From Plectosphaerella cucumerina (taxonomy: Eukaryota > Ascomycota > Sordariomycetes > Glomerellales > Plectosphaerellaceae): a stretch of 64,000 nt of DNA. This document shows, piece by piece, positions 44,473 to 56,231 of the stretch (the stretch's first letter is position 1; every line of letters starts with the position of its first letter). The translations under genes and the position numbers were made by a program. The notes below the pieces were generated by a model that saw only the letters and a list, made by a program, of their open reading frames with translations, was not told the DNA's origin and searched no databases. The stretch spans positions 1,178,001 to 1,242,000 of the forward strand of contig JAGPXD010000006.1 in NCBI GenBank assembly GCA_020746995.1, given 5' to 3'.

Positions 44473-47422
44473 GTCTGATGCCTGGGACGGGACGGGTTGG
44501 TGAGGCTGAGAATGGCTGACTGCATTTAAGAGAAGAGAAGGAGGTTAGCGGGGGACAGCCCGACGTTTGCTGTGACGACGGATGGATGCGATGGGCAGCA
44601 ACGGTGAGTCCGGATTGGGCGGAAAGATGCCCCTCAGTGACCGGTCGCACCCGGAGGCAAGGGCCAGGGCAGAGACGACCAGAGCAGGCCAGAGAGCAAA
44701 GCAGACAGGGCGGCGTGGAGTCCAGCGTGTCCCAGTTGGTCCGGTCGGTCGATCGACGAAAGAACAGCGAGCGCAAAGGGCGATGGGAGCGACGTATCCT
44801 GTCACAGGGACGGGGGACCGAGAGTGGGAACGCGGGAGCCGGGGATGGCTGTCCAGGCGGACGGGGTGCTTTTCTAGTCGGGCTCGGGTCTGGGTGACGC
44901 AGCAGGCGCCTCGTCGTCCCCTGGCGCACGAATCCACGAAACAAAAGGACCCCGGCCATGTCGGAGAAGAGCACAAGGACCCAGACAGGGTGATAGGGGT
45001 CGTGCCGTGGTGAGAGGGTGTGGAGGGGGGCGCGGCCCATGAACCCCGCCCATCAGCATGGCAAAAGCGTGCTGCGCCTGGCATGTCTGACGAAGCCTCG
45101 ATCCGGATCCGAGCTTGCGTCGCGACGGGGTGCCCATATTTTCGGCGTCTTGTCAGGGGACGCAATCTCGCCGGCGTTGTATTATTGACGGTGGCGGTGG
45201 AGCTTGTGCCTGAAGATCGTAATGGCGGGCAGGGGATGAGAGCCATTGCGAGCGATATGTCGAGAGCATCTGAAAGGCTGCATCTGCATCGGCTGGTCGT
45301 GTTCTCGAAGGCGGCTCTCCGGCGGTGATCCGAGGTGGCAACGACGCTGACTGAGAGAGTGACTCGTGGCAGACGACCAGAATAGCCTGACGACCACGAC
45401 GTGGAGTTTGAAAAAGGTCCGCTATGGTAGGATCCTCCAAGGCTTGGTATGCTGGCGTGGTCCACGGATGCTCACTTGGCGCCAGGGTTCGAAGTTTGGC
45501 CAATTTGTCCGGCTTCCATGCTCCTTGTGCTCGAGTCCACGGGGACGACCGGTACCAAGCATCGCTCACAAATGTCGGGTCAGGAACGGACAAAACGGAG
45601 AGACTTACGTGCAGAGCCTGAATCTACTTGTAGAGATAGTCCATTCTGTCGGGAGTTGTGCTGGTGACCAGGGTCGGGGGCTGTCGACGGCAGATCACCC
45701 GCAGGACGCGGGGCATGGTATGCGCTACCGTAAGCCGCCATCGGATCGACGGGCTCTGATGTGCCCTGTCGAGCGGCGACTTTTTGGCTGAAGCTGTGAT
45801 GCGCGTCTGGAGATGGGTAGGTGTGCGAGTGCGTGATATTCAGCTGGCGGCAGGAATGAGGACTTCATGTCCACACGCTGGGAAGACGGAGGAATCTGTG
45901 CGGCAGTGGCGTCGTTCCAGCATCAACATGTATGAGCTCAGCGAGCTGTCGAGTCGTTGGAAAGAAGACACACAGAAAATGTTTAGACCAGCAAAATGTG
46001 ACGGGAGAAGTTCCCGTGCTGGGACACGTGGAAGGAGACCGGGCCAACAAATTATCGGGAGGAAGGAGCCATGGAAGGTTGACGCCGGTTTCGTGCGACT
46101 GCCCCGCGATGAAGCAAGGGAAGGTACCGACAGCTCAACGGTCCAGCACCACAGACGTTGTGCCATCCCGCCAGGAAAGAACGGGCGCCCCGCCACAGCT
46201 TGGAGGTCTTATACTCCCGCATGTCGACATCCCGTCCCTCAGCTTTCACATCACCGGCCTGTAGCTTAGGCCTCTTGGCCATTTCCCACGATGCCACTGA
46301 TAGCCTACCAAAGCTAGCCTTGGCGGCACATTCGACAACGACTACCGTTCTCGGCCAAGTCGCCGCTGATCAGTCCGCCTCGAACACCTCCAGCTGTCAC
46401 CCAGCACCAGTTCATTCCAGCTGCACCCCAGCCGAGCGACGGTCAGGAATGCCTTGTGGCTGCGCGCTAACACGCGACGAGGTCAGAGGGTTCCTACTTA
46501 TCTGCCCATCTGCAGCGGACCAGCGTGCCGCGTGACAGGTCTTGTCAACGCAATGCAGTGTACAGCGCGCAGCCACACACTCTTGAACGGCTTGGCCTGT
46601 AAGTCGGGACTTGGGGAGGCTGAGCCGCGCAATATGCAGCTTCGCAATCTTCCCTTGTTCTATTCATGGAACAAGCTTCCCGACCCCCTGTCTGCCAACC
46701 CAAAGTTCTCAGCGGAGGGGCATCCTTCGCTCGACACACCTGCCCGACGAGGCCCGACCCCGCGCAGCGTCAGCCTTGAGGCGTCGTCGCGCCGGGTGGT
46801 GTCTGCCTTTCATCTCGGCCCAGGGGTCGTGGCGTTCGATGTTGCGCTTTCCGTTCCAGCTCAAGAATCGGTATTGAAACCATTCGGCCGAAGACGGTCG
46901 GGACGCAAGGGGGCTACTGAGAAAGTAGTCCTGGTCTCCCTGCCTTGTGCAGACAATGCCATTATACGACATGTCGTTCGGATGAACCTCCAGAAGGTGT
47001 AAGAAACGTCTGGAATCCCATCAAGCCTCCCTGCCTAAGGGCCTATTGGAGCTTCACACGATGAGGTACAAGTAGATGCCTGTAAATTCAATCCTCAGCG
47101 ATCTCAGCGATCTCAGCGCTGCTCAAGGTCCGGCGGTGTTATCGGCACGTGATGATTGCGACAGACCCACTAAAGCTCCCCGCATCCACCCCCGGGCGTG
47201 GCTTCTGGTCCAGGTCCTTTCGTCAGCCTCTCTCAGCCTGGGCCAGCCATTGACCTCCACGATAGCATCCAAACAACCAACCCAGCATCCCACCGTCACC
47301 CGTCGTCCGTCGCAAAACCCCCGAAACCTCTTGCACTTCCCAACCAATAGCGAACGCCTCGATTTTGAACATCTTCAAATTCGACACACGCTCTCCGCGC
47401 GACGCCCCCACCAGCCGCCACC
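44473..47422. other. Long intergenic region (2.95 kb)
   Basis: No gene is supported. Frames of up to 306 codons exist on the - strand at 44545-45465 and 45153-45593, and on the + strand at 46454-47002. They overlap each other and show no domain or typical protein composition. This is the upstream region of both the Chs4-like gene (leftward) and RPN12 (rightward). A short direct repeat, CAGCGATCT in two to three copies, occurs near 47095-47118 in the RPN12 upstream region. Confidence 0.5.
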
Positions 47423-48302
47423 ATGGCCGAACGCACCCTCCAGCAGCTCCTCCAGACCCTCAAATCCCAAGGCGCCTCGCTGCCGTACGCCGAGTCGACC
47501 GCCCTCCTCTCCAAGGCCAAGCTCGCCCTCCTCCAGCTCAAGGCTCTGACGCCCACCCCCTCGACGCCCCAGAACCACCTCGCCCTCGCGCGCGAGACCT
47601 ACGAGCAGGGCGCCCTCGTCTCCATCCGCAACCGCAAGACCGACCCCTTCACCCGCTACGTCCAGCAGCTGCAGCCCTTCTACGAGCTCCCCGCCAGCTC
47701 TCTCCCGCCCAATCTTCCCGAGCGCAACAAGGTCACCGGCCTCTACCTCCTCCTGCTCCTGACCCAGGGCCGCTACTCTGAGTTCCACTCCGAGCTCGAG
47801 AGCCTGGCCATCCGCGAGGGCGGCGGCGAGGGCAGCGCCGTGGAGGACGACAGATATCTCGGCTACCCCATCAAGCTCGAGAGGTGGCTGATGGAGGGCA
47901 GCTACGACCGTGTCTGGAAGGCGATGAAGAACAGGGAGGTGCCGAGCGAGGAGTACGGCGTCTTCTCAGAGGTGTGTTCCGTCCTGCGGACGTCTCGCTT
48001 GTTGACACCAACTGACGTGAATACAGATCCTCACATCCCAGATCCGCTCCGAGATCGCCTCGAGCTCCGAGCGCGCCTACCCCAGCCTGCCCATTAGCAG
48101 TACCAAGTCGCTCCTCTTCCTCGAGTCGGAAGGTGCCGTCATCGAGTTCGCCCAGCACCGCGGCTGGACCATTCGCGACGGCCACATCTACTTCCCCGAC
48201 TCGACCGAGGCAGCCGACGAGGAGGGCCAGCAGAAGGAGGTCAGCAAGATGATCATAGAGAACACCCTGGGCTATGCCCGCGAGCTGGAGACCATCGTGT
48301 AG
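47423..48302 (+). CDS. rpn12: 26S proteasome lid subunit RPN12
   Basis: Exons 47423-47971 and 48027-48302 (55-base intron) give 274 residues, the usual size. RPN12 (PSMD8) is a lid subunit of the 19S regulatory particle and the last lid subunit to join. The PCI-type (CSN8/PSD8/eIF3K) domain fills the second half, with KVTGLYLLLLLTQGRYSEFH, HSELESL and RYLGYPIKLERWLMEGSYDR. The winged-helix part reads SLLFLESEGAVIEFAQHRGW, and the C-terminus IIENTLGYARELETIV matches the conserved tail. The ATG at 47423 sits in CCACCATGG, a strong context. It is a single-copy housekeeping gene with no sign of damage. Confidence 0.96.
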
Positions 48303-48684
48303 GCGGCACACGGGCGGGCGCAGGCAAAGACACACGAGCATGCTGTATTTGTAATAGACCATTTCTGGCAGCCAGAGGAATACAGGTTCCGGGGCGTTGC
48401 CGGCTTTGACGACTGCAAGCGGTTGATGACGTGCATGTGGGAGGCGACGATGAAGTGAGCCGGGCTTGTCTGGGCATCTTCGCCAGGCAGTCAACACAAC
48501 CATCGACCCTCAAGGTGCACCAAGAGACACAACATCAATAGCGCTCAACACCTTTGACAGACTTCATCTCTGAGGCAGCACTTCCCAAGACCACGACGAG
48601 GCGTGATTTAGGCGTGGAAAACATGGATCACGACGAGACCAGTCATTGACTGTCCTATTGGCATTCTCTACTCTGTCAACACCG
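48303..48684. other. Intergenic, convergent 3' ends
   Basis: This 382-base spacer lies between RPN12 and the converging EI24-like gene. Nothing else is seen. Confidence 0.5.
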
Positions 48685-49637
48685 TCACACGGGGTCGTCC
48701 TCGTAAGGAGGCGGCGCCGCAGACTCGTCCTCCGTCACCTCAACGTCCTCACCCTCCTCGATCTGCGGCCTATCCTGCTCTTCCAACCTCGCAGCCCAAA
48801 GCGCCGACCCGGCCGTCGTCGTCAAGAGGAAGAAGAAGGAGAAGATGGGGATGAGCTCGAGGACCATGGCAACGGTACCGAACCACACGTACTCCCACGT
48901 CCGCCGCTTGATCTCCCTCTTGGCTTCTTTCTTATCGAGCCCTCGCAGCTGGAACCAACGGTAGTGGGCGAGTTTGCCGAGTCGTGTGCCCGTGATCATG
49001 ATGAACGCCGGGCCGCCGAACACCGGTATGAAGTTGAGCGGAAGGCAAATGACGAGTTCGACAATCTGGACTAGGCTCCAGGGTGTGTAGATCGCGGAAG
49101 TCGTGGGCTTGCCCAGCATCTTTACGGCGGTCGGGGCATCGGTAAAGAGGATGCGATGGGGGGCGACGAGGTCGGTGCGGCCGCATTTGATTAGCGTAGC
49201 CTGCGAGTTCGTCAGGTCAGCGCAGTCCAATACACGGTAGGAGCAATATCGAAACTCACATCGAAAACGTCCACCCTCGTCTCGTCGACGAAGAATCCCT
49301 CAAACAAGCCCTGGATGACGACGAGGCCCTCGCCGAGAACGAGGATGATCGCATTGAACCACGCGCTTCGCCCCTGGAAAATCGCCAGCAGCGCGAGCTG
49401 CGGGAGGAAGGCAAAGGTGAATAGAATAAGGTAGACGAGAATCGAGATGATCGACAGCGGGAGGAGGCGTCCGAGGAACAGCGGGTAGAACTCGCGGTTG
49501 CGCAGGAAGTACCAGATGCCGCGCAACGGGTACGACGCCGCGCGCATCGCGCGCCAGATGTCGCCGAGCGGTCGCTCAAACGGTTTCAGCGCCCGCGGCA
49601 GCTGTCGCGCGCCCCACGGCGACCGGGAATCGGGCAT
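48685..49637 (-). CDS. EI24/RRT8-like multi-pass membrane protein
   Basis: Exons 49637-49260 and 49200-48685 (59-base intron) give 297 residues; an ATG at 49691 would add 18. About four to six hydrophobic segments are visible: FLGRLLPLSIISILVYLILF, NAIILVLGEGLVVIQGLFEG, VELVICLPLNFIPVFGGPAF and AMVLELIPIFSFFFLLTTTA. The PLNFIPVFGGPAFIMITGTR motif matches the EI24/etoposide-induced family, which in fungi includes the yeast lipid-droplet proteins RRT8/LDS1/LDS2 of the outer spore wall. A lipid-droplet or ER membrane role is the likely reading. The acidic tail (EEGEDVEVTEDESAAPPPYE) contains a PPPY motif that could bind a WW-domain ligase, which is inference. It is convergent with RPN12. Confidence 0.88.
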
Positions 49638-50034
49638 GGCTGGTGGTGTTTGGCGGGTGTGGTATAGGTGGAGGGCGTTGAGATGTGCCAAGTGTGGAAC
49701 GATGTCACTGGGATGGTGGAAGCGGAAGAAGCTTGGATGTGTGTTCCTGCGCTATTGGATCTTGGGCAAATTTGCAAGCATTTCAGATAGTGCTCTAGTC
49801 CCACTAACGAAGCTCCTCGCCTTCGGCTATGACATCACATGCTCATTGAATCGCGAAGATCTACTTCTCCTTGAATAACTCCACCACTTGACGTTAAAAA
49901 GGCAAGGTAATGAAAGCTGACATGGATAGAAACAGGTACAAAACAAAGCTACACACTTATCTGTACACAAAATACACCCCATCATTACAACAATCTACCT
50001 CCCCAAATGAAAATCTCACTCATGCACCCACAGC
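49638..50034. other. Intergenic
   Basis: The spacer of nearly 400 bases holds the promoter of the leftward EI24-like gene and the 3' end of the leftward dehydrogenase. Bases 49880-50020 are AT-rich. No gene is seen. Confidence 0.5.
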
Positions 50035-50984
50035 CTACAGGTCAACACCCCTGAGCTGCTCCTCGGTCCAGTTCCACAACTTCTTGGCCAGCTCGCCATC
50101 CCTGGCTGTCGAATTGAGCTTGACCTCCTTTCCGACGGGCTCGTAGTAAGCGCCGGGCTTGAGATCCTTCAGCGGCGCCGTGGCAGCCCACAGCCCATTG
50201 AGAGCTCCGTCTGCCGGGGTCTTGAGCCTGAAACCAGCGCCAACATACACCATGGCCTTGGAGAACGGACCAAGATCCTTGATCAAATCTGTCCCCACGA
50301 TGCCGGGGTGAAGCGACACGGTAGTGATCGAAGGGTACCGCTTCGCCATTTCCGACGCGTACAGGACGTTGGCCAGCTTGCTCTGCCCATAGCGCGTCCA
50401 CGTCAACATGCTGTCCTGCGTCGTGCGGAGGCCCTCGAACTGGATCCCGCCGCGCGGCGACTGCGCATAGAGCGAGCTGGAAAGAAAGACGACCCGGACA
50501 TCGGAGCCCGGAAGGTCGGCGGTGCGCAGAAGCGTCGGCATGAGGAGCTTCAGGATGACGGCGTGGCCGAAGTGGTTCGTGCCGAACTGGACTTCGTGTC
50601 CGTCCTTGGTCAAGGCTGCCGGAACGGCACACACCCCTGCGTTCGCGATGAAGACGTCGAGGCGGTCGGACTTGAATTCAGCCTTGACAGCGTCCACCAC
50701 TGACTTGTGGTCGCCGAGGTCGCACTTGAGGAATCCGACATTGAGCGACGGTTGCACCTGCTTCAGGTCCGCGATGACGTTTGAGGCTGCTTGAGCATTG
50801 CGGCCGGTGAAGTAGAGCTGAGCAGGGTTGTGTTTCGCGAGTGCGAGAAGAGCTTCCTTTCCAATGCCAGCCGTTCCTATCGATGAAATGTCAGTTTGAC
50901 TGGCAGGGCAACAGCATCAGGTGACTGCCTACCTCCTGTGACCATGATGACCTTTCCGGTCAGATCTGGAATGCTGTACTTCAT
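50035..50984 (-). CDS. Short-chain dehydrogenase/reductase
   Basis: Exons 50984-50933 and 50876-50035 (56-base intron) give 297 residues. The Rossmann NAD(P)-binding motif TGGTAGIGKE is at about 16-25 and is created by the splice. IANAGVCAVP (the NAG motif), the catalytic Ser in VVFLSSSLY and the YGQSK active site are all present. LHPGIVGTDL follows as in the retinol dehydrogenase/WW-oxidoreductase-like SDRs. A soluble oxidoreductase is expected; its substrate cannot be named. The ATG at 50984 is the first in frame after a likely leader and gives a normal N-terminus. Neighbouring genes do not suggest a pathway. Confidence 0.94.
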
Positions 50985-52018
50985 GGTGAATGGTTTTTCT
51001 GTTTGATGCGGGTGAATGAAATCCTGTGGAAGTTTGGTTCCGGATGTTTTCTTGTTGTTACTGCGGTGATGTTTGTTGCTGGTTTGAACTGAAGCTTTCA
51101 ATTCTTGGCAAGTCCATGGCGTACCTATATATCTTCTAAAACGACTTACTCGAACACGGATCGCAAGATCCCGAGTAAGGCTGAGCAAGTGAAATTGATT
51201 AGCAATTTGTTGCGCCAGACAATTCCATCCGGAGGGTTCTGAAGCCTGGCCTTCCAAGTTAATCGGAGGTTTTCAGCCTTCCGCCATGCTCATCCCGTCA
51301 AAGCTCGGTCTGCCACTAAGCCATCGGCATAATGCAGTGCTCCGAGTCCCTTATTTCCAGTTCGCATGACTAGCTACAAGGGATGTCTCACCCCAATGCC
51401 GCCCGAGCCTGCCCCTATCTCCGGGCTCCCGGAAGGTTTTCGGTTGCCGTAGCGCCCGTTGCCACAAGCGAAGAGAATGAAATGCCTACGAGTGACTGCC
51501 TTGGCTCTTGATTGCATGGTCGCTTTAAGGGTCCTCGAGCTTCGACACATACATTTTGCAGCTGCATGGCTGTCGCAAAACTTTCGGAGCTGACGCCTGA
51601 ATTTCTCATCAATTGAAAGCTGAGAGTGGAAGCTGAATACCTCCGATGGAAAGCTTCCGATGCAGTTTCCATACTAGGTAGGTAGGCAAGGTAAGCAGAA
51701 AGGGAGAGGGGCAAGGCAGAGGAGCAACAACACCGTCGTGTCTTGCCAAGGACGATCAAGAACCTACCCAACAAGGATATTAGTGAAGAAGTGTGACACA
51801 GGACTCAAAGCCATCGTATATGAGCAGGGCTTGTAAGACAAGCTTTACCGATCGCCCAACATCCGTAGTAGGCATAGGCTTCAATTAGGGATAAGAAGAA
51901 CAGGCCAAGGTACATATAGCTACTTAATAGGGTGTTCACACCGGATTCAACGGTCACAACTCCACTACCACGTGCGGAACTGCACGGCATTGATGTTCTT
52001 GAAGTGCCATTGACTAAA
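50985..52018. other. Intergenic
   Basis: This 1-kb stretch has only short frames and no domain. It is the upstream region of the leftward dehydrogenase and the downstream region of the Clr5-ankyrin gene. Sequence at 51780-52018 is relatively AT-rich. Confidence 0.45.
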
Positions 52019-54890
52019 TTATGAAAGACTTATCCAAGATTCAAGAAGGTCAGAAGCGGGCAAGAAAGACGATCGTCGAAAGTCCTCCATATTCATCGAG
52101 TACTGTCGAGAAACGTCCCCGGCCGTTGGCAAGATAAAATCTTCAGCCGATGTGGCAAACCAGCCGCATTTGGTGTGCGTTTGCATCATTTTGCCATCGA
52201 CCAACGGGGTCTGAAACGACTGTGAGTCGCCACGGAGCCACGCCAGTAGTCCGTTCATGGAAAAATTGCCGGATACCCAGTCGTCTCCATGTGCCAATCT
52301 GCGGTATGTCAAGAGCTCCGTCTGGATACAGGCCCAGACCAGCCCAAACTCTGGTGATGAGCATGGTAGGTTCAACCATTCTGTGTGTACGTCTATGCCA
52401 CGGTAGTCGCACAGGTCGCAATCTGGGTAGCCATCGGAAGCGGCTGCCTCGTCCTCGTCTGAGCTGTTGTTCATAGCTGAATCTTCGGATCCAATGGATA
52501 AGAACTCTTCTAGCGAGATCTTCCAAGACCTGTCCGAGTGCTGCATGGGGTCGGAGGGGTTGAACCATGGGTCGACATCCATACCCATGGCTGCCGAGCC
52601 AGCTCTGATGCTGTTCTGCCTGCCATTAGCGTGGAGTTGAAGAACCTCGAACAAACACAACCATCCAGTCTGGCACTCGCTGGTCCACTGGTCCACGACT
52701 GGCTTGGGCACCGCCTGCATGAGCGCGGCAGGACCAAACTTGGCGTGTCGACATTCGTCTTGTTGACGACCACCCAAAAAGTCATCAACGCAAATTTCGA
52801 CCAGCTGGCGAGAATCAGCGCCCAGGCTCAACAGACAAACGGCCACTGCCAGAATGCCAAAGAGGGTCTCTCCAGCCATCCCCTTCTCTGCGAGATAGAA
52901 GGCCGCCACGACTGTGAGATGGAGGGGCCCTAGAGCCAGCCCCTCACCACACCCGAAGCAGTTTCTGGTGAATAGTCCGCTAGTGTCGTTGATATTAGGC
53001 GAGAACGGTGCCGCATAGATCATGATGGAGGCATGGCAAACTGATTGAACTGCGGTGTGGCAAAAAGGGTGCTTCCAGGCTGTTGGGATGCATGTGTATC
53101 CTGCCGCGAAGAGTGCTCGGACTTGTGGAGTGTCTGCATCCCAGCGCCCGCAAATATCTTTCTCTTCGGCTGGGAAAGTGGTGGGCGCATCTCCTTGTGT
53201 GAAGATTTGGTCCGCCCTGACGGCTGTGTGGGACCGAATGATGGAGAGAAAAAGTTTGTCGAGGACGGTGTGCCCTGAGCCATCTCGATTGACGCCCCTG
53301 AGGGGTAAATTGTATTCACATAGCGCTCCGAAGGCCCCGCAACAGCCTGAGCCGCCGTCAAGGTATGAAGCAGCAAGGTGGAAGGGGTAGATTGATGTGA
53401 TCCTTTCATAGAAATGCGCGCGGCGGCGGCTGCTGCTCTCGAGATCATCGAGAAGATTTTTGAGCAGCTCCACGTTCCCCGCCATGATTGCAAGCCGAAG
53501 AATCAATCGTCAGGGAGTCTGGATCGTTGCTAATAGCCGTCGACAATGAGGTTTGTGACAAGAGTGGACCGGCTGAAGGACCAGAAGTGAATGGCGTGTT
53601 CAAGATAGATTCTCCGACAGCATCCGGGAAGGACCGTTCCTGCGCTGGGTTGCTCCAGTTTGGCCATGCTTCTGGGTGCTCCATGTCGAAACGCTCCGCC
53701 TGGCCATGCAACTCTTCCGGGTCGTTCTCTGGCAAGGCGTCATAACCGATATCGTGAACATGAATGGACCAGCGACACAAGCTCGTGGGGACAGGAAACA
53801 CCGATGCCGGGTCCTTGCTTCGTCGTCCTTGAGATGACCGATGTTCTTGTGGTGTGCCGAAAGAGCCTGTAGGTGAGGCGGCAATGTCCAAGATGGCGTT
53901 CGTGGTCAGAGCTGCAACCATGCCTGGCGACCAAGTTCGCGGTCCCCTGCCCCAGTACTTGGCCATGACGATGCCTTGTACATGCAAGTCATGAAGCTGG
54001 TTGACGATGAAGCTGGAAGATGTGAGCCTTTGCCGGATTCTTGCTGAGAAGGAACCTTACCTTCGGTCCTCTATGTTGCATCTTCCCAGAAGCTCAAGGG
54101 TTCGTCCCCGAAGCAAGAAGCTTGTACGTTGCTGAAGCTCCCTTTGCCGGACCAGGTGCATTGTGGGTGATGGGTCTTGCCGCGCTGCCCCAGGAGATGA
54201 TGCCTCTGGGCTGTTGATTGTCAGGTTTGCTGGAGTTTGAGCGGTGGTCCCAAAGGGTGAGGGCATGCCGGGGCGGCGAGGTATGGAGGCCACATATGCA
54301 GCGTATGGGCGGGTCCACGAAGAGAAACTAGCACTAAGGTCAGCCATGTCAGGTCACGCACCAAGGGAAAGGCAGTGTTGCTAGGAGTTGTCTCTACTCA
54401 CACTCCTGGCTGTAGAGGAATTCGATCGATCTGCTTCTTTTGCTGGTGAAGATATCGCCTGATTGCCTTTGAATCCACTGTCTTGCTGCTCTCTCCTTGC
54501 TTCATGATGACACAGCCTGTGCTGCTCTCCACGTGCGACCGCCGGCTGAGTGCGCCGATCGCGGACTCTTTCTCGGCTTTTGTGACTCGCTTGGAAACCT
54601 TCCATTGTCGGAACCGGTAGGAGTAGGCATCGGGTCTATAGTGACATCGTGTCAGAGTTAATTGAGGCTGGGGAAAGAAGGAAACAGTCCGAAAGTACTC
54701 ACGTGGCATCAAAGTTGTAGTGTTGCTTCATGAACTTGGAGATGCTTGGAATAGTCCAGATGTTCTTGAAGGAATGTGCACCTGTCCGGAGGGACACGAT
54801 GACGGGTCGTAGCGGTTCCCATCGCTTGTCGTGGGGCAGGTCGAGGAAGAGCGCCTCTTTTGATGTAGGAATGAGTTCAGGGGGGTCCAT
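52019..54890 (-). CDS. Clr5-domain ankyrin-like protein, apparent frameshift
   Basis: Exons 54890-54703, 54635-54402, 54333-54061 and 54012 onward are joined by introns of 67, 68 and 48 bases. The N-terminus (KRWEPLRPVIVSLRTG then YRFRQWKVSKR) matches the fungal Clr5 domain, found at the start of many ascomycete proteins of unknown role, often with ankyrin repeats behind. The middle is low-complexity. The last part has ankyrin-like repeats (LRLAIMAGNVELLKNLL, FHLAASYLDGG). The fourth exon is open to 53445, but the ankyrin part is in another frame that is open only from 53509 to 52019. No acceptor between 53510 and the ankyrin start allows an intron, so a one-base shift near 53503-53512 is the simplest reading. 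Otherwise two genes abut here, the second starting at the ATG at 53485. Confidence 0.78.
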
Positions 54891-55917
54891 GAAGAAGAGG
54901 CGGTGTGTGTTTGTGTCTAGGTATGTAGGGTCAGGTAAGAGAAGGTGTCTGCACTGGTGTGGATGCCCGAGGAGCGGCTGACTGTGTCTGATGTCGCAAC
55001 TTGCGGACGCACCAGTCGTAACCAACAATGGAGGGTCAAAGCAACGGGAGTGACACAGAAAATGTTGGGGAAACAGTCTGGTCAGATTTCTCGGGGGTGG
55101 AATCGGGATTTAAGGAGCGTCTGTCTTCCGATCAGGCTGCGGCTTGCACATATGCAACCGTGGGCGAACCGCCCCTGTTCAGCGTCATAAGGCAACGGAT
55201 GCCTCACGCCCATTTCAAAAAAGAGCCCCAATCTGTGGATCAACAAAACCGGAATGGCCAATAGGGGTGTTAAGAAGGTTGCTGGCCGTGTGCCACGTCG
55301 CAACCAGACTGCGCGACTCACATGGTCGCCAAGGCCCCCAGCCGACAAATCTGGACTGCCGAATCGTTTTCAATGTACAAATCTGGACTGGCCAATAATG
55401 ATGAACCGAAGTTCCGCCTCGAGATTGAGTATCCGGCCATTTCCAGGCGTTTCCGATTCCTGCTTGTCACCACCAAGTACAGGCGGTTTGGCAGGAGACT
55501 CGACTGCCTCCAGCGTGAGCCTAATTATGACTTCTGAGAGTGCGTCAGATGGAAAAATGGTACAAGTGAGCGACATTCGTGCTAGCAGCCGTCCTGCCAC
55601 GCCGCTCGCGTCGCCTGTTCGAGGGATCGCCCGAGTCCGCGCTTGCAAGGACAGCACTTTCAGTCGCGTTTGGGTCTCGTGAAGTCCATCCTGCCCATGA
55701 TCTGTGAAACCGTGCGGGTGGCCACTGTTTTCTCTATCAAAAATCTACCTCCCTGCTAGGCCTGGGGAATCCTATAAATTCCCCTGCTTCTCGCCCACAG
55801 ATGTCCGCAGTCATCTCTCCATTCGCCCATCATCCTCCATCTGCCTCTACCAGAATCTTCCTACCAAATCAGCTTCTTCTTGCAGTGTACCCTAGAGCTC
55901 ACCAAGATTCACGAACA
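54891..55917. other. Intergenic
   Basis: No gene is supported in this 1-kb interval upstream of the Clr5 gene and of the tentative gene at 55918. Frames such as 55254-55682 (+) lack any domain signal. Confidence 0.45.
55773..55779 (+). promoter_or_regulatory. Candidate TATA box
   Basis: TATAAAT lies about 140 bases before the ATG at 55918, followed by a CT-rich leader. It is the main reason to think a transcript starts here. Confidence 0.4.
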
Positions 55918-56231
55918 ATGGCTCGGATGTAAGACTCTACGAGCCTACCCCGCTGTCTCTTCCTCTCACGCCAAGGGGCCCGAGTTAACATGGAGGGGCG
56001 TCTAGACATATCTCTACCAACAACAGCATTGCCACCCAGCGCAACACAATTCCGTCACAATCTTCCGTAACAGGCCGAAGCCTCCTTACCCCGAGCGACA
56101 GCTCTTCAAGCAATACCACAGACAACATATCCGGGGCCAATTCGGATGAGGCCCTGAAGGAGACGAGTCTCGAAGAGGATCTAATTGGAATCGGCGCGCA
56201 GTTTGACACTGACGACCAGGCGATTGGGTAA
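55918..56231 (+). CDS. Tentative small Ser/Thr-rich protein
   Basis: A possible gene reads MARI, then a 98-base intron (55929-56026, GTAAGA...AACAG), then a Ser/Thr/Asn-rich acidic segment (SLLTPSDSSSSNTTDN, LKETSLEEDLIGIGAQFD) and stops at 56229-56231. That is 71 residues. The stop TAA lies inside a good donor (GGGTAAGCC), so another exon could follow; an acceptor near 56343 would add a short tail only. A TATA-like box and CT-rich leader upstream and codon-like composition support it. I recognise no family. Confidence 0.3.

Noticed and set aside
44545..45465. 306-codon frame on - strand
   Set aside because: Composition is Ser/Arg/Pro-biased with many overlapping frames on both strands, no domain and no splice logic. 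It may be leader DNA.
46454..47002. 182-codon frame on + strand
   Set aside because: No recognisable motif, and short competing frames on the other strand.
53445..53500. Intron to explain the Clr5 frame change
   Set aside because: A candidate from GTCCACT to CTATTAG leads to an in-frame TGA in the ankyrin frame, and there is no acceptor after that TGA before the ankyrin repeats.
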